A DNA stretch of 37,927 nt. It comes from Rhodocyclales bacterium (lineage in GTDB: Bacteria; Pseudomonadota; Gammaproteobacteria; Burkholderiales; Rhodocyclaceae). Location of the stretch: positions 1-37,927 of the forward strand of contig JAQGMG010000006.1 of NCBI GenBank assembly GCA_028292485.1, given 5' to 3'. Below are positions 17,045 to 28,133 of the stretch, in pieces. The notes beneath the pieces were generated by a model. That model did no database searches. It saw only the letters and a program-made list of their open reading frames with translations, and had not been told where the DNA came from. Position 1 is the first letter of the stretch. Every line of letters starts with the position of its first letter. The position numbers were made by a program, and so were the translations under genes.

Positions 17045-17065
17045 ATTCCTCGCTCCGATGACTAA

Positions 17066-17107
17066 ACAAACCCCGCAAAGCGTTATGCCTTGCGGGGTTT
17101 GTCTTTT
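17066..17107 (+). terminator. Intrinsic terminator of the pstSCAB operon
   Basis: A perfect 13-bp stem, ACAAACCCCGCAA / TTGCGGGGTTTGT (17066-17078, 17090-17102), with an 11-base loop, followed by CTTTTT. It separates pstSCAB and the palindromic element from the aminotransferase gene, which therefore needs its own promoter between 17108 and 17177; no convincing -35/-10 pair is seen there. Confidence 0.92.
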
Positions 17108-17177
17108 TGCGTTGTGCTGTTTCAGTCACTTCAGGTAGTAATATCAGACTTTCCCCCGCTTCCTGAAAGGAAAGTCC

Positions 17178-18383
17178 GTGACTGCTGCTGTCCAACGCGC
17201 CGATTTCGATCGGTACATGCTGCCTGTGTTCAACCCGCTCGAGATGATTCTCGTGCGAGGTGAAGGCTCGCGCCTGTGGGACCAGCAAGGGCGTGATTAC
17301 ATCGACTTTGGCGCCGGCGTAGCGGTGACTTCCCTGGGGCATGGCCATCCTGCGCTCATCAAATCGCTGCACGATCAGGCGGCCAGGCTGTGGCACGTCT
17401 CGAACTATTTCACCAATGAGCCGGCACTGCGCCTGGCGAAGAAATTATGCGATGCGACTTTCGCCGAGCAGGTGTTTTTCTGCAATTCCGGTGCAGAGGC
17501 CAATGAGGCCGCTCTGAAACTGGCGCGCAAGCGGGGCGTTGACAAGCATCCCGATAAGGTCGAGATCGTTGCTTTCAACGGCTCGTTTCATGGCCGTACG
17601 TTCTTCACGGTATCCGTAGGTGGTCAACCGAAGTATTCATCCGGCATGGGGCCGAATCCGCCAGGCATCGTACATGTCGACTTCAATGACATCGAAGCGG
17701 TCAAGCGCGTAATCGGGCCAAAGACCTGCGCGGTGATTGTCGAGACGGTGATCGGCGAAGGCGGCATCCTGCCCGCGACACCGGAGTTTCTGCAGACGTT
17801 GCGTGATCTCACCACCGCGCATGACGCCGTCCTGATTTTCGATGAAATCCAGTCCGGCAACGGGCGTACCGGTGCGCTCTACGACTACATGAATACCGCC
17901 GTGGTGCCGGATATCCTGACGACGGCCAAGGGCCTGGGGGGCGGTTTTCCGATCGGTGCGATGCTGACGACGGCCGAGGTTGGCAATCATTTTCATCCAG
18001 GCAGCCACGGCTCGACTTTCGGCGGCAATCCGCTGGCCTGCGCGGTGGCAGAAACAGCATTCGACGTCATCAATGATCCTGTCTTGCTGGCGAGCGTGCG
18101 GACCAAGGCGGAGCGCGCTGCGACGGCACTGCGCGCGATCGGCTCGCGCCATGGTTGCTTCAGCGACGTTCGCCATGCGGGCCTGTGGTTCGGTTGCGAA
18201 TTGTCGCCAGCCTTGGCCAATCGCGCCGGGGACTTGGTGTCCAGGGGCGCTGCCAATGGTGTATTGATGCTGCTGGCCGGGCCAAACGTGTTGCGCGTGG
18301 CCACCTCCCTGATCATCAGTGATGAGGAGCTCGATGAGGGGTTGCAGCGCCTCGAAAAAACCTGCGCCGAGTTGCTCGGTTAG
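17178..18383 (+). CDS. argD: Acetylornithine/succinylornithine-type aminotransferase (class III, PLP)
   Basis: A 401-residue class III aminotransferase of the ArgD/AstC group. Features are the [15 protein letters not shown] phosphate-binding segment (103-117), Asp222-Glu223 in [12 protein letters not shown] for the PLP ring, the Schiff-base Lys251 in [15 protein letters not shown], and [14 protein letters not shown]. These enzymes move an amino group between N-acetylornithine or succinylornithine and 2-oxoglutarate in arginine synthesis or breakdown. The segment usually read as VEP-QGEGG is [10 protein letters not shown] here, a small departure near the substrate and cofactor. The start is GTG with AAAGGAAAG upstream. 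It is monocistronic between two regulatory regions with no other arg genes, so biosynthesis versus catabolism cannot be decided; a 4-aminobutyrate aminotransferase is less likely by sequence style. Confidence 0.82.
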   Translation: MTAAVQRADFDRYMLPVFNPLEMILVRGEGSRLWDQQGRDYIDFGAGVAVTSLGHGHPALIKSLHDQAARLWHVSNYFTNEPALRLAKKLCDATFAEQVFFCNSGAEANEAALKLARKRGVDKHPDKVEIVAFNGSFHGRTFFTVSVGGQPKYSSGMGPNPPGIVHVDFNDIEAVKRVIGPKTCAVIVETVIGEGGILPATPEFLQTLRDLTTAHDAVLIFDEIQSGNGRTGALYDYMNTAVVPDILTTAKGLGGGFPIGAMLTTAEVGNHFHPGSHGSTFGGNPLACAVAETAFDVINDPVLLASVRTKAERAATALRAIGSRHGCFSDVRHAGLWFGCELSPALANRAGDLVSRGAANGVLMLLAGPNVLRVATSLIISDEELDEGLQRLEKTCAELLG

Positions 18384-18518
18384 AAGCGACGAGCCTTGCG
18401 GCCGCGCTGTACTTCAGTCTTTCGTGCTTGTTTCCGTTAATTTGTGTGACGGATCTTGCGTAAGCCATCGCGTGGCGTGAGCCAATGTCAATGACAGCGG
18501 CGTTGAAAGAACACAAGC

Positions 18519-21116
18519 ATGACTAAGAGCGTTACGAAAGACGTGGATGGGGTGCCCGACGCGAATGCCGCCACGCCGAGTTTGCGTGCGGCTCTCGAGC
18601 AGGTAGCCTTGCGCGCGGGGCGCGTCGGTTTTTTCGATGGCCACGCCGGCTCGCCGGAGGAACTGGCCTGGCGACTGAAGGATCTGCTGGAATTCGAGCT
18701 GCGCGAAAAAGAGCGCATCGCCTTGGCCCTGGACAGCGCCCATGATGGTTTGTGGGACTGGGATATCGTTTCCAATAGCGATTACCTGAGCCCTCAATGG
18801 AAGAAAGCCCTCGGTTTCGGTGAGGCCGAGCGTGGCAAGGGACTAGCTGCGTGGCAATCGCGCATTCATCCCGATGACTGGCCGGCTGTCGAGAGCCTCT
18901 TGTCGGCGCATCTGGCAGGCCGCACGTCCGGGGTGGCTGTCGAATATCGTTTGCGCCATGCCGGCGGTGACTGGCAGTGGGTGGGCAGCTACGGGCGAGT
19001 GGTCGAACGCGACGCAAACGGCCTTGCACTACGCATGGTCGGCGTGCACCGCAATATTTCCGATCGCAAGATGTTCGAGAACGAATTGTTGCGAGCCAAG
19101 GAAGTGGCCGAGTCGGCGAGTCGCGCCAAGGGTGACTTCCTCGCCAACATGAGCCACGAAATCCGCACGCCAATGAACGGCATCATCGGCATGACGGAAC
19201 TGGCGCTGGATACGCAACTGGATGCCGAGCAGCGCGGCTACCTGCAGACCGTCAAATCCTCGGCCGAATCGCTGCTGTCCATCATCAACGACGTTCTCGA
19301 TTTTTCGAAAATCGAAGCCGGCAAGCTTGAACTGGAGATGATCGACTTCTCGCTGCCAGCCGTGCTTGGCGATACTTTCAAGTCCTTGGCGCTGCGCGGT
19401 CACCAGAAGGGTCTGGAGCTGATCTACGGCATCGAGGTTGGCACACCGCAAGTGTTGCGTGGTGATCCCAACCGCTTGAGACAGGTCTTGATGAATCTTC
19501 TCGGCAATGCCATCAAGTTCACTGAAAAGGGCGAAATCGAAGTTACCGTTGGCCAGATCAGTCGCGAAGGACGTAAGGCGCGCATCGAAATCGCGGTACG
19601 CGATACCGGCATCGGTATTCCCGCCGCGAAGCAGGAAGAGGTATTCGGCGTTTTCTCGCAAGCGGATACGTCGACCACGCGTCGTTATGGCGGCACCGGT
19701 CTTGGCCTGGCAATCTGCCGGCGCCTGGTCGAATTGATGGGCGGGCGGCTCTGGCTCGAGAGCGAAGAGGGGCAGGGCAGCACTTTTCATTTCACCACGG
19801 AAGTAGAAGTGGTGCGCGATGAGCTCGTGAGCGAGCGCGTCGATCGGCGCTTCAAGGGCATGCGCATATTGCTCGTCGAGGACAGTGCCAGCGCCGCACG
19901 CGAGATCGGTGACACCTTGCGGCGTTGGGGCTTCTTCGTGGCCCATGCGGCAAATGGCGACGAAGCCAACATGACCATGCGCGTCGCGCAGAAATCGGGC
20001 GAGGCGTTCGATCTCATGCTGGTCGACGCCAAGATGCCGGCACCTGGCGGCTTCGAATTGCCTTCGCGCTTTCACACGGAAGGCGCGCTATGCGATCGCA
20101 TCATCATGATGCTGACTACCGAATCTCAGCGTAACGATGCCGCACGTTGCCGGCAGTTCGGTGTGCGCTCGCATGTGGTCAAGCCCGTGTCATCGACGGA
20201 TCTGCTCGACGCCATCAGGCTGGCATTGAGCGCCAATGTCGAGCCCGAAGTGAAGCTCGATGCGTTCAGCATCGACGAGTCGCTGGCCGAGGCTGGCAAT
20301 GTCGTGCGTCGCAGGGAAGTGCTGCTGGTGGAAGACAATCCGGTCAATCAGACCGTTGCGACCAAAGTGCTGGAGCGCGCGGGATTCCGCGTCACGGTTG
20401 CCGGCGACGGGCAGGAAGCAATCGAGTGGTTCGAGAAACAGCGTTTCGACATCATCCTCATGGATGTGCAGATGCCGGTGCTGGGCGGGCTGGACGCGAC
20501 CAAGGCCATTCGCGCGCGTGAGGCACGGCGGAGCTGGGCCATGTCCGGCCGCTGGGAATCGATTCCCATCATCGCCATGACTGCGCACGTCATGTCGGGC
20601 GACCGCGAGCGATGCCTGGATGCGGGCATGGACGACTATGTTGCCAAACCGATCCAGCCGGCCGAACTCTTCGCGGCCATCGACCGGGTTTCGAACCGCT
20701 ACGAGCGAACGGATACAGAGGGCAGTGTCATTGCCAGCGGAGTAGCTGTTTTTGACGACGACGGTGCACCGATTGCCGATCTCGAACAGACACGTAGTCT
20801 GCTTGAGGGCGACGAGTCGGCCGTCCAGGCACTCATCAGCGTATTTCTGAGCGACGTCGGCAACACCTGCAACAAACTGCAGGCGGCAATTCAAAGTGGC
20901 GACGGCAAGGCTCTGGGAGCGGTGGCGCATTCCGTGAAGTCTTCCGTAGGCGTGTTTGGCGCCGTGCAGGGGGCGGAGGCAGCAGTGAAAGTGGAAATGG
21001 CCGGCCGCCATGGTGACCCGGCAGCTGCCGTCGCAGCAGCGCCTGCCTTGTTGATCGAATTGAACCGCCTTGCCGCTTATTTGCGGACACAACTGAGGCC
21101 CGATAGCGCTGGCTGA
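18519..21116 (+). CDS. Soluble hybrid sensor histidine kinase (PAS-HisKA-HATPase-REC-REC-Hpt)
   Basis: An 865-residue protein with no membrane helix. Order: a short N-terminal region, PAS/PAC (about 66-183, [20 protein letters not shown]), HisKA with His213 in [11 protein letters not shown], HATPase with [10 protein letters not shown] (326-335), DTGIGI (362-367) and GGTGLGLAI (391-399), REC1 with Asp503 in LVDAKMP and Lys555, REC2 with Asp649 in LMDVQMP and Lys710 in AKPIQP, and a C-terminal Hpt domain with His804 in AHSVKSS. All phosphorelay residues are present, so it can run a full His-Asp-His relay to an unlinked response regulator. Input would be a cytoplasmic signal read by the PAS domain. 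No partner regulator is adjacent; it lies between an aminotransferase gene and carA. Function unknown beyond signalling. Confidence 0.93.
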   Translation: MTKSVTKDVDGVPDANAATPSLRAALEQVALRAGRVGFFDGHAGSPEELAWRLKDLLEFELREKERIALALDSAHDGLWDWDIVSNSDYLSPQWKKALGFGEAERGKGLAAWQSRIHPDDWPAVESLLSAHLAGRTSGVAVEYRLRHAGGDWQWVGSYGRVVERDANGLALRMVGVHRNISDRKMFENELLRAKEVAESASRAKGDFLANMSHEIRTPMNGIIGMTELALDTQLDAEQRGYLQTVKSSAESLLSIINDVLDFSKIEAGKLELEMIDFSLPAVLGDTFKSLALRGHQKGLELIYGIEVGTPQVLRGDPNRLRQVLMNLLGNAIKFTEKGEIEVTVGQISREGRKARIEIAVRDTGIGIPAAKQEEVFGVFSQADTSTTRRYGGTGLGLAICRRLVELMGGRLWLESEEGQGSTFHFTTEVEVVRDELVSERVDRRFKGMRILLVEDSASAAREIGDTLRRWGFFVAHAANGDEANMTMRVAQKSGEAFDLMLVDAKMPAPGGFELPSRFHTEGALCDRIIMMLTTESQRNDAARCRQFGVRSHVVKPVSSTDLLDAIRLALSANVEPEVKLDAFSIDESLAEAGNVVRRREVLLVEDNPVNQTVATKVLERAGFRVTVAGDGQEAIEWFEKQRFDIILMDVQMPVLGGLDATKAIRAREARRSWAMSGRWESIPIIAMTAHVMSGDRERCLDAGMDDYVAKPIQPAELFAAIDRVSNRYERTDTEGSVIASGVAVFDDDGAPIADLEQTRSLLEGDESAVQALISVFLSDVGNTCNKLQAAIQSGDGKALGAVAHSVKSSVGVFGAVQGAEAAVKVEMAGRHGDPAAAVAAAPALLIELNRLAAYLRTQLRPDSAG

Positions 21117-21160
21117 GTGGTGGTCCGCACGCCAAAGCGGCGCTAGTTGATGGGCCGCCA

Positions 21161-21189
21161 TTGCCCGAAACCCTGCAAAAAGCTACAAT
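21161..21189 (+). promoter_or_regulatory. Sigma-70 promoter upstream of carA
   Basis: TTGCCC (21161-21166) and TACAAT (21184-21189) stand 17 bases apart, close to consensus, with a predicted transcript start near 21196. It lies 44 bases past the hybrid kinase stop and gives a carA leader of about 157 bases. The -10 context GCTACAATTCCG is nearly the same as the one before secG. Confidence 0.72.
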
Positions 21190-21206
21190 TCCGGAAATTC
21201 ACTTAG

Positions 21207-21249
21207 CGGGATGGGCCCAGTGCTGCACTTGGGGACCGTCCCGTTTTTT
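21207..21249 (+). terminator. Intrinsic-terminator-like hairpin in the carA leader (possible attenuator)
   Basis: Outer stem CGGGATGG (21207-21214) pairs with CCGTCCCG (21236-21243). An inner stem CCCA-GTG pairs with CAC-(T)-TGGG, and six T follow (21244-21249). This is a complete Rho-independent terminator. It lies downstream of the predicted carA promoter and 104 bases before the carA start, so carAB transcripts must pass it. It also ends any transcript coming from the kinase gene, which may be its only role. A short frame, ATG 21211 to TGA 21282 (23 codons), runs through the hairpin. Confidence 0.75.
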
Positions 21250-21352
21250 ACGTCACTGCTTTGCGGGCCTTTTGTTGCATGAAGCCCCGACCAAGTGCTG
21301 TGGCGTGCAAGTGACCACCGAATTCAGCACCATAGACTTCAGGAGTTTTAAC

Positions 21353-22498
21353 GTGGCCGACACCCTGCATGCCCTGCTTGCACTCGCCGATGGCACAGTG
21401 TTTTACGGACAAGGCCTTGGCGCTGTAGGCAAGACAGTTGGCGAAGTGGTGTTCAACACCTCCATTACCGGCTACCAGGAAATCCTTACCGATCCGTCCT
21501 ACGCGCGCCAGATCGTCACGCTCACCCATCCGCATATCGGCAACGTCGGCGTGAATGCCGAAGATGCCGAAGCGGCCAAGGTCTTCGCCTCTGGCCTGAT
21601 CATTCGCGATCTGCCAATCCGCATTTCCAGTTTCCGCTCTGAACAGTCGCTCGACGACTTCATGAAGGCGCAGAACGTTGTCGGCATTGCCGGCATCGAC
21701 ACGCGCAAGCTGACACGCATCCTGCGTGAAAAGGGTGCGCAAGCCGGCTGTGTCGTCACCGCAGCGACGCTCAACGAACTCAATGCGGAAGCCGCCGTCG
21801 CCGAAGCGCGTGGCTTCCCGGGCCTGGCGGGCATGGACCTGGCCAAGGTCGTGAGCACGCAGAAATCCTACCCCTGGACCAGCGGTGAATGGAAACTCGG
21901 CAAGGGTTATATCGAGCAGACCAATGCCAAATACCACGTTGTCGCCTATGACTTCGGCGTCAAGCGCAACATCCTGCACATGCTGGCCGAGCGCGGTTGC
22001 AAGCTGACGGTCGTCCCTGCGCAAACCACGGCGGAAGAAGTGTTCGCACTGAATCCCGATGGTGTTTTTCTTTCGAATGGCCCAGGCGATCCTGAGCCTT
22101 GCGATTACGCCATCAACGCCTCGCGCAAATTCCTCGAGCGTAAGTTGCCTACTTTCGGCATCTGTCTCGGTCACCAGATCATGGGTCTGGCCGCTGGCGC
22201 GAAGACGCGCAAGATGAAGTTCGGCCACCACGGCGGCAATCATCCGGTGAAGGACCTCGATTCCGGTCGCGTGCTGATCACTAGTCAGAACCACGGTTTC
22301 GAAGTCGACGTGAATACCTTGCCCGCCAACGTGCGCACCAGTCACGTATCGCTGTTCGACGGCAGCCTGCAAGGTCTGGTGTGGACGGACCGTCCGGCAC
22401 TGTGCTTTCAGGGCCACCCCGAGGCCAGCCCCGGCCCAGCCGACGTGGCTTATCTGTTCGACCGCTTTATCGGTCTGATGGAATCAGCGAAGAAATAA
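21353..22498 (+). CDS. carA: Carbamoyl phosphate synthase small (glutaminase) subunit
   Basis: 381 residues, matching the E. coli CarA length (382). The N-terminal domain carries [16 protein letters not shown] (35-50). The C-terminal class I glutamine amidotransferase has catalytic Cys271 in GICLGHQ, with His355 and Glu357 in [10 protein letters not shown]. It releases ammonia from glutamine and passes it to CarB for carbamoyl phosphate, the shared precursor of arginine and pyrimidines. I chose GTG 21353: AGGAG lies 7 bases upstream and the product starts (V)[13 protein letters not shown], as in the family. The frame extends 64 codons further upstream, but that part covers the promoter and leader hairpin and is not coding. 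carB follows after 65 bases containing a hairpin. Confidence 0.97.
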   Translation: MADTLHALLALADGTVFYGQGLGAVGKTVGEVVFNTSITGYQEILTDPSYARQIVTLTHPHIGNVGVNAEDAEAAKVFASGLIIRDLPIRISSFRSEQSLDDFMKAQNVVGIAGIDTRKLTRILREKGAQAGCVVTAATLNELNAEAAVAEARGFPGLAGMDLAKVVSTQKSYPWTSGEWKLGKGYIEQTNAKYHVVAYDFGVKRNILHMLAERGCKLTVVPAQTTAEEVFALNPDGVFLSNGPGDPEPCDYAINASRKFLERKLPTFGICLGHQIMGLAAGAKTRKMKFGHHGGNHPVKDLDSGRVLITSQNHGFEVDVNTLPANVRTSHVSLFDGSLQGLVWTDRPALCFQGHPEASPGPADVAYLFDRFIGLMESAKK

Positions 22499-22514
22499 GC
22501 AACAGAAAATAAAA

Positions 22515-22537
22515 GGCGTCGCAGTAGTCTGCGCGCC
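22515..22537 (+). other. Intercistronic hairpin between carA and carB
   Basis: GGCG-T-CGCAG (22515-22524) pairs with CTGCG-CGCC (22529-22537) across a TAGT loop: nine pairs with one bulged T. There is no following T-run, so it is not a terminator; it may stabilise or process the carAB message. Confidence 0.5.
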
Positions 22538-22563
22538 TCACGAAATGCAATTCAGGTATTGAT

Positions 22564-25785
<3,222 letters not shown>

Positions 25786-25790
25786 AGACC

Positions 25791-26267
25791 ATGGCCAGCA
25801 TCCCACTTACCGTCAAGGGCGTAGAAATGTTGCGCGCCGAATTGCATCAGCTCAAAACCGTCGAAAGGCCGCGTGTCATCGAGGCGATTGCCGAGGCACG
25901 CTCGCACGGCGATCTTTCAGAGAATGCCGAATACGACGCAGCCAAGGAGCGCCAGGGCTTTGTTGAAGGCCGCATCAAGGAAATCGAAAGCAAGCTCTCG
26001 ATTGCACAGATCATTGACCCGAAACTCCTGGATGCCGAAGGTCGCTGCGTGTTTGGTGCCACTGTCGATCTTGAGGATCTGGAGTCCGGTGACAAGGTGA
26101 CCTATCAGATCGTGGGTGACGATGAGGCCAGCCTGAAGGATGGCAAGATCTCGATCTCGTCTCCTATTGCACGTGCGCTGATTGGCAAGTTCGCGGGCGA
26201 CGTTGCCGACGTGCAGGCCCCGGGTGGCGTGCGTTCCTATGAAGTACTCCACGTCAAATACGTCTGA
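25791..26267 (+). CDS. greA: Transcription elongation factor GreA
   Basis: 158 residues, identical in length to E. coli GreA. The N-terminal coiled coil carries the acidic tip [15 protein letters not shown] (41-55), with the Asp41 and Glu44 that act in RNA polymerase. The C-terminal FKBP-like domain has [20 protein letters not shown] and ends with the usual [10 protein letters not shown]. GreA stimulates cleavage of backtracked RNA in the secondary channel of RNA polymerase. It starts 5 bases after carB and ends 3 bases before the next gene. The carB-greA linkage is common in proteobacteria. Confidence 0.97.
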   Translation: MASIPLTVKGVEMLRAELHQLKTVERPRVIEAIAEARSHGDLSENAEYDAAKERQGFVEGRIKEIESKLSIAQIIDPKLLDAEGRCVFGATVDLEDLESGDKVTYQIVGDDEASLKDGKISISSPIARALIGKFAGDVADVQAPGGVRSYEVLHVKYV

Positions 26268-26270
26268 TCA

Positions 26271-26726
26271 ATGGGGCGTATTGCGGACTACCTGTTTGCC
26301 ATTGCCCTGACGCTGTGGGTGGGCGCCCTGTGGGCTATCGGCTTCATTGCCGCGCCGGTGCTGTTTCGCGAACTCAGTGACCACGCGCTTGCGGGTAACC
26401 TGGCCGTAGCGCTGTTTGCGGTTGTTGCCTGGGTGGGGATCGTTGCCGCCGCGTACGCGCTGCTGTTCCTGTTCGCCCGTGAAGGCGCCAAGGCCATGAA
26501 AACAGCCGTTTTCTGGCTGATCGTGGTCATGCTGTTGCTGACGCTTGCGGGGCACTTTGGCATTACGCCCATCCTGGCGCATCTCAAGAATGCAGCACTG
26601 CCGCGCGAAGTCATGGAGAGCGTCCTGCGCAACCGTTTTATTGCCTGGCATGGCTTGTCGAGCGTGCTCTATCTGATTCAGAGCGTGCTCGGCATGGCAT
26701 TGGTTTCGCAGCTATTCCGGCGTTGA
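26271..26726 (+). CDS. DUF4149 four-helix membrane protein
   Basis: 151 residues, almost entirely hydrophobic, with four predicted membrane helices (about 5-28, 42-67, 78-98, 122-148). Conserved-looking features are the N-terminal LWVGALWAIGFIAAPVLF and the FIAWHGLSSVLYLIQS segment near the C-terminus, which I recognise as the DUF4149 family found after greA in betaproteobacteria. No function is established. It starts 3 bases after the greA stop, so it is almost certainly translated from the same message. It is followed by the convergent gene yhbY; a loose hairpin (26736-26767) without a T-run lies between them. Confidence 0.85.
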   Translation: MGRIADYLFAIALTLWVGALWAIGFIAAPVLFRELSDHALAGNLAVALFAVVAWVGIVAAAYALLFLFAREGAKAMKTAVFWLIVVMLLLTLAGHFGITPILAHLKNAALPREVMESVLRNRFIAWHGLSSVLYLIQSVLGMALVSQLFRR

Positions 26727-26783
26727 GGCAGGGCGGGTTCGGAGCGAAGGCGACAATCCGCCGAACCAGTCCTGTACGAGCCG

Positions 26784-27227
26784 TCAGCGAGCGCTTTTCT
26801 TGGCGCGGTCGCTTCCCAGTGGCGCTTTGCGATGGCGTTCAGAAGTTCCACGAAGACCTGCCCGCGGTGGCTTGACGGTCGTTGGTCGGCTCGGACGTGC
26901 CGGTGTCGCCTTGGCAGATTTCTTCTTCGCAGGTGTTGCCGGCTCTGTTTTGACCACGGGCTTGGGTTTGAAGACCACCAGCAGCTTGCCGATGTTCTGT
27001 ACCGGTGCGCAATCCAGTCTGGAGCAGATTTCCAGCAGGTAAGCCATGCGCGTTTCACGGTCGTCGCCGAAAACGCGGATCTTGATCAATTCATGTGCCT
27101 TGAGCGCAAGCTCGATTTCTTTGAGAACCGTTGCGCTAAGGCCGTTGCCGGCAATGCTGACGACCGGGTCAATATGATGGGCACGGGCGCGCAGTTCGCG
27201 GCGCTGCGCAGGTCTGAGTTCAAACAT
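26784..27227 (-). CDS. yhbY: YhbY-family RNA-binding protein (ribosome assembly)
   Basis: 147 residues. Residues 1-90 form a CRS1-YhbY (KH-like) domain: LRPAQRRELRARAH, the loop GNGLSATVLKEIELAL (27-42) and HELIKIRVFG (45-54). E. coli YhbY (97 residues) binds 50S precursors. Here a tail of about 55 residues rich in Lys, Arg, Pro, Ala and Thr is added, likely disordered and RNA-binding. I chose ATG 27225-27227, with AGGAAA upstream; extending to 27389 would put the start inside rlmE on the other strand. It diverges from rlmE, another 50S maturation gene, a conserved arrangement. Confidence 0.93.
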   Translation of the reverse strand: MFELRPAQRRELRARAHHIDPVVSIAGNGLSATVLKEIELALKAHELIKIRVFGDDRETRMAYLLEICSRLDCAPVQNIGKLLVVFKPKPVVKTEPATPAKKKSAKATPARPSRPTTVKPPRAGLRGTSERHRKAPLGSDRAKKSAR

Positions 27228-27326
27228 TGACTGGATTTCCTGACAAAACGTGATTGTAGTTTGTATCTTGTTCAAAAGCGGACAAGCTGACGAGATAGCC
27301 AGCCAAGAGTTACCAAAAGGAACGCA

Positions 27327-27947
27327 ATGAAGCGCACGAAGACCAGCAAAGGCTGGATGATGGAGCACATCAACGACCCTTGGGTGCAAAAAGCCAAGGC
27401 AGATGGACTCCGTTCGCGTGCCGCTTACAAGCTCATCGAAATCAATGAAAAAGACCGCTTGCTCAAGCCTGGCATGGTCGTCGTCGATCTCGGCGCTGCG
27501 CCTGGGTCATGGTCACAAGTAGCGGCGAGGCGCATCCAGCCTGGCGGAATGTTGCTGGCGCTGGATTTGTTGCCGATGGAGCCGCTGCCGGATGTCACCT
27601 TCCTGCAAGGGGACTTTCGCGAAGATTCGGTGCTGGCAGAATTCGAGAAACTGCTCAATGGTCGCCGCGTCGACCTTGTTTTGTCGGATATGGCCCCCAA
27701 CATATCCGGTGTCTCGACGAGCGATGATGGCCGCATGATGCACCTGGCGGAATTGGCGCTGGATTTCGCAGCCAGTCATTTGCGCCCGGGCGGAAGCATG
27801 CTCATCAAGCTGTTTCAGGGCGCGGGATATGTGGAGTATCGGCAAGCTATGCAGAAACAGTTTGGCGCGGTGCATGCCCGCAAACCACAGGCCTCACGTG
27901 ACCGCAGCGCTGAAGTTTACCTGCTGGGCATGGAACATTCGCCGTAA
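27327..27947 (+). CDS. rlmE: 23S rRNA 2'-O-ribose methyltransferase (U2552)
   Basis: 206 residues, like E. coli RlmE/FtsJ (209). It has the SAM-binding motif [16 protein letters not shown] (51-66) and the catalytic tetrad Lys35, Asp121 (SDMAPN), Lys161 (LIKLFQG) and Glu196 (SAEVYLL). It methylates U2552 of 23S rRNA late in 50S assembly; in E. coli it is heat-shock induced. ftsH follows after 186 bases, the usual rlmE-ftsH pairing. The start ATG has AAAGGAA upstream. Nothing unusual. Confidence 0.97.
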   Translation: MKRTKTSKGWMMEHINDPWVQKAKADGLRSRAAYKLIEINEKDRLLKPGMVVVDLGAAPGSWSQVAARRIQPGGMLLALDLLPMEPLPDVTFLQGDFREDSVLAEFEKLLNGRRVDLVLSDMAPNISGVSTSDDGRMMHLAELALDFAASHLRPGGSMLIKLFQGAGYVEYRQAMQKQFGAVHARKPQASRDRSAEVYLLGMEHSP

Positions 27948-27969
27948 TCGGGCTGATTGCAAGGCACAA

Positions 27970-27999
27970 TTGATGCGTGGGAACGAACGGGCATAGAAT
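27970..27999 (+). promoter_or_regulatory. Possible sigma-70 promoter upstream of ftsH
   Basis: TTGATG (27970-27975) and TAGAAT (27994-27999) with an 18-base spacer, between rlmE and ftsH. This is a moderate match only. I looked for a heat-shock (sigma-32) pattern of the CTTGAA/CCCCAT type in this gap and found none convincing. Confidence 0.35.
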
Positions 28000-28133
28000 G
28001 GGTCTTGCACTGGAGCAACAATAAAGTGCCTGACAGTAAGATGGCCTGAGTTGTTTCTGGAATCCGCAGTTTTTTGCAGCACTTATTTTGTAACACTGAG
28101 GCTCCCGATTGGGCGGAGCAGTGAGGAAACAAC

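Noticed and set aside
21311-21338. Alternative carA promoter downstream of the leader terminator (GTGACC, 16 bases, TAGACT).
   Set aside because: Weak match to both boxes, and it would place the transcript start inside or next to the ribosome-binding site.
21248-22417. A 389-codon open frame on the minus strand opposite carA.
   Set aside because: It is a mirror of a high-GC coding frame, has no ribosome site or recognisable domain, and carA on the plus strand is certain.
26736-26767. Hairpin GGTTCGG/CCGAACC between the convergent DUF4149 and yhbY genes.
   Set aside because: 18-base loop and no T-run on either strand; too weak to call a terminator.
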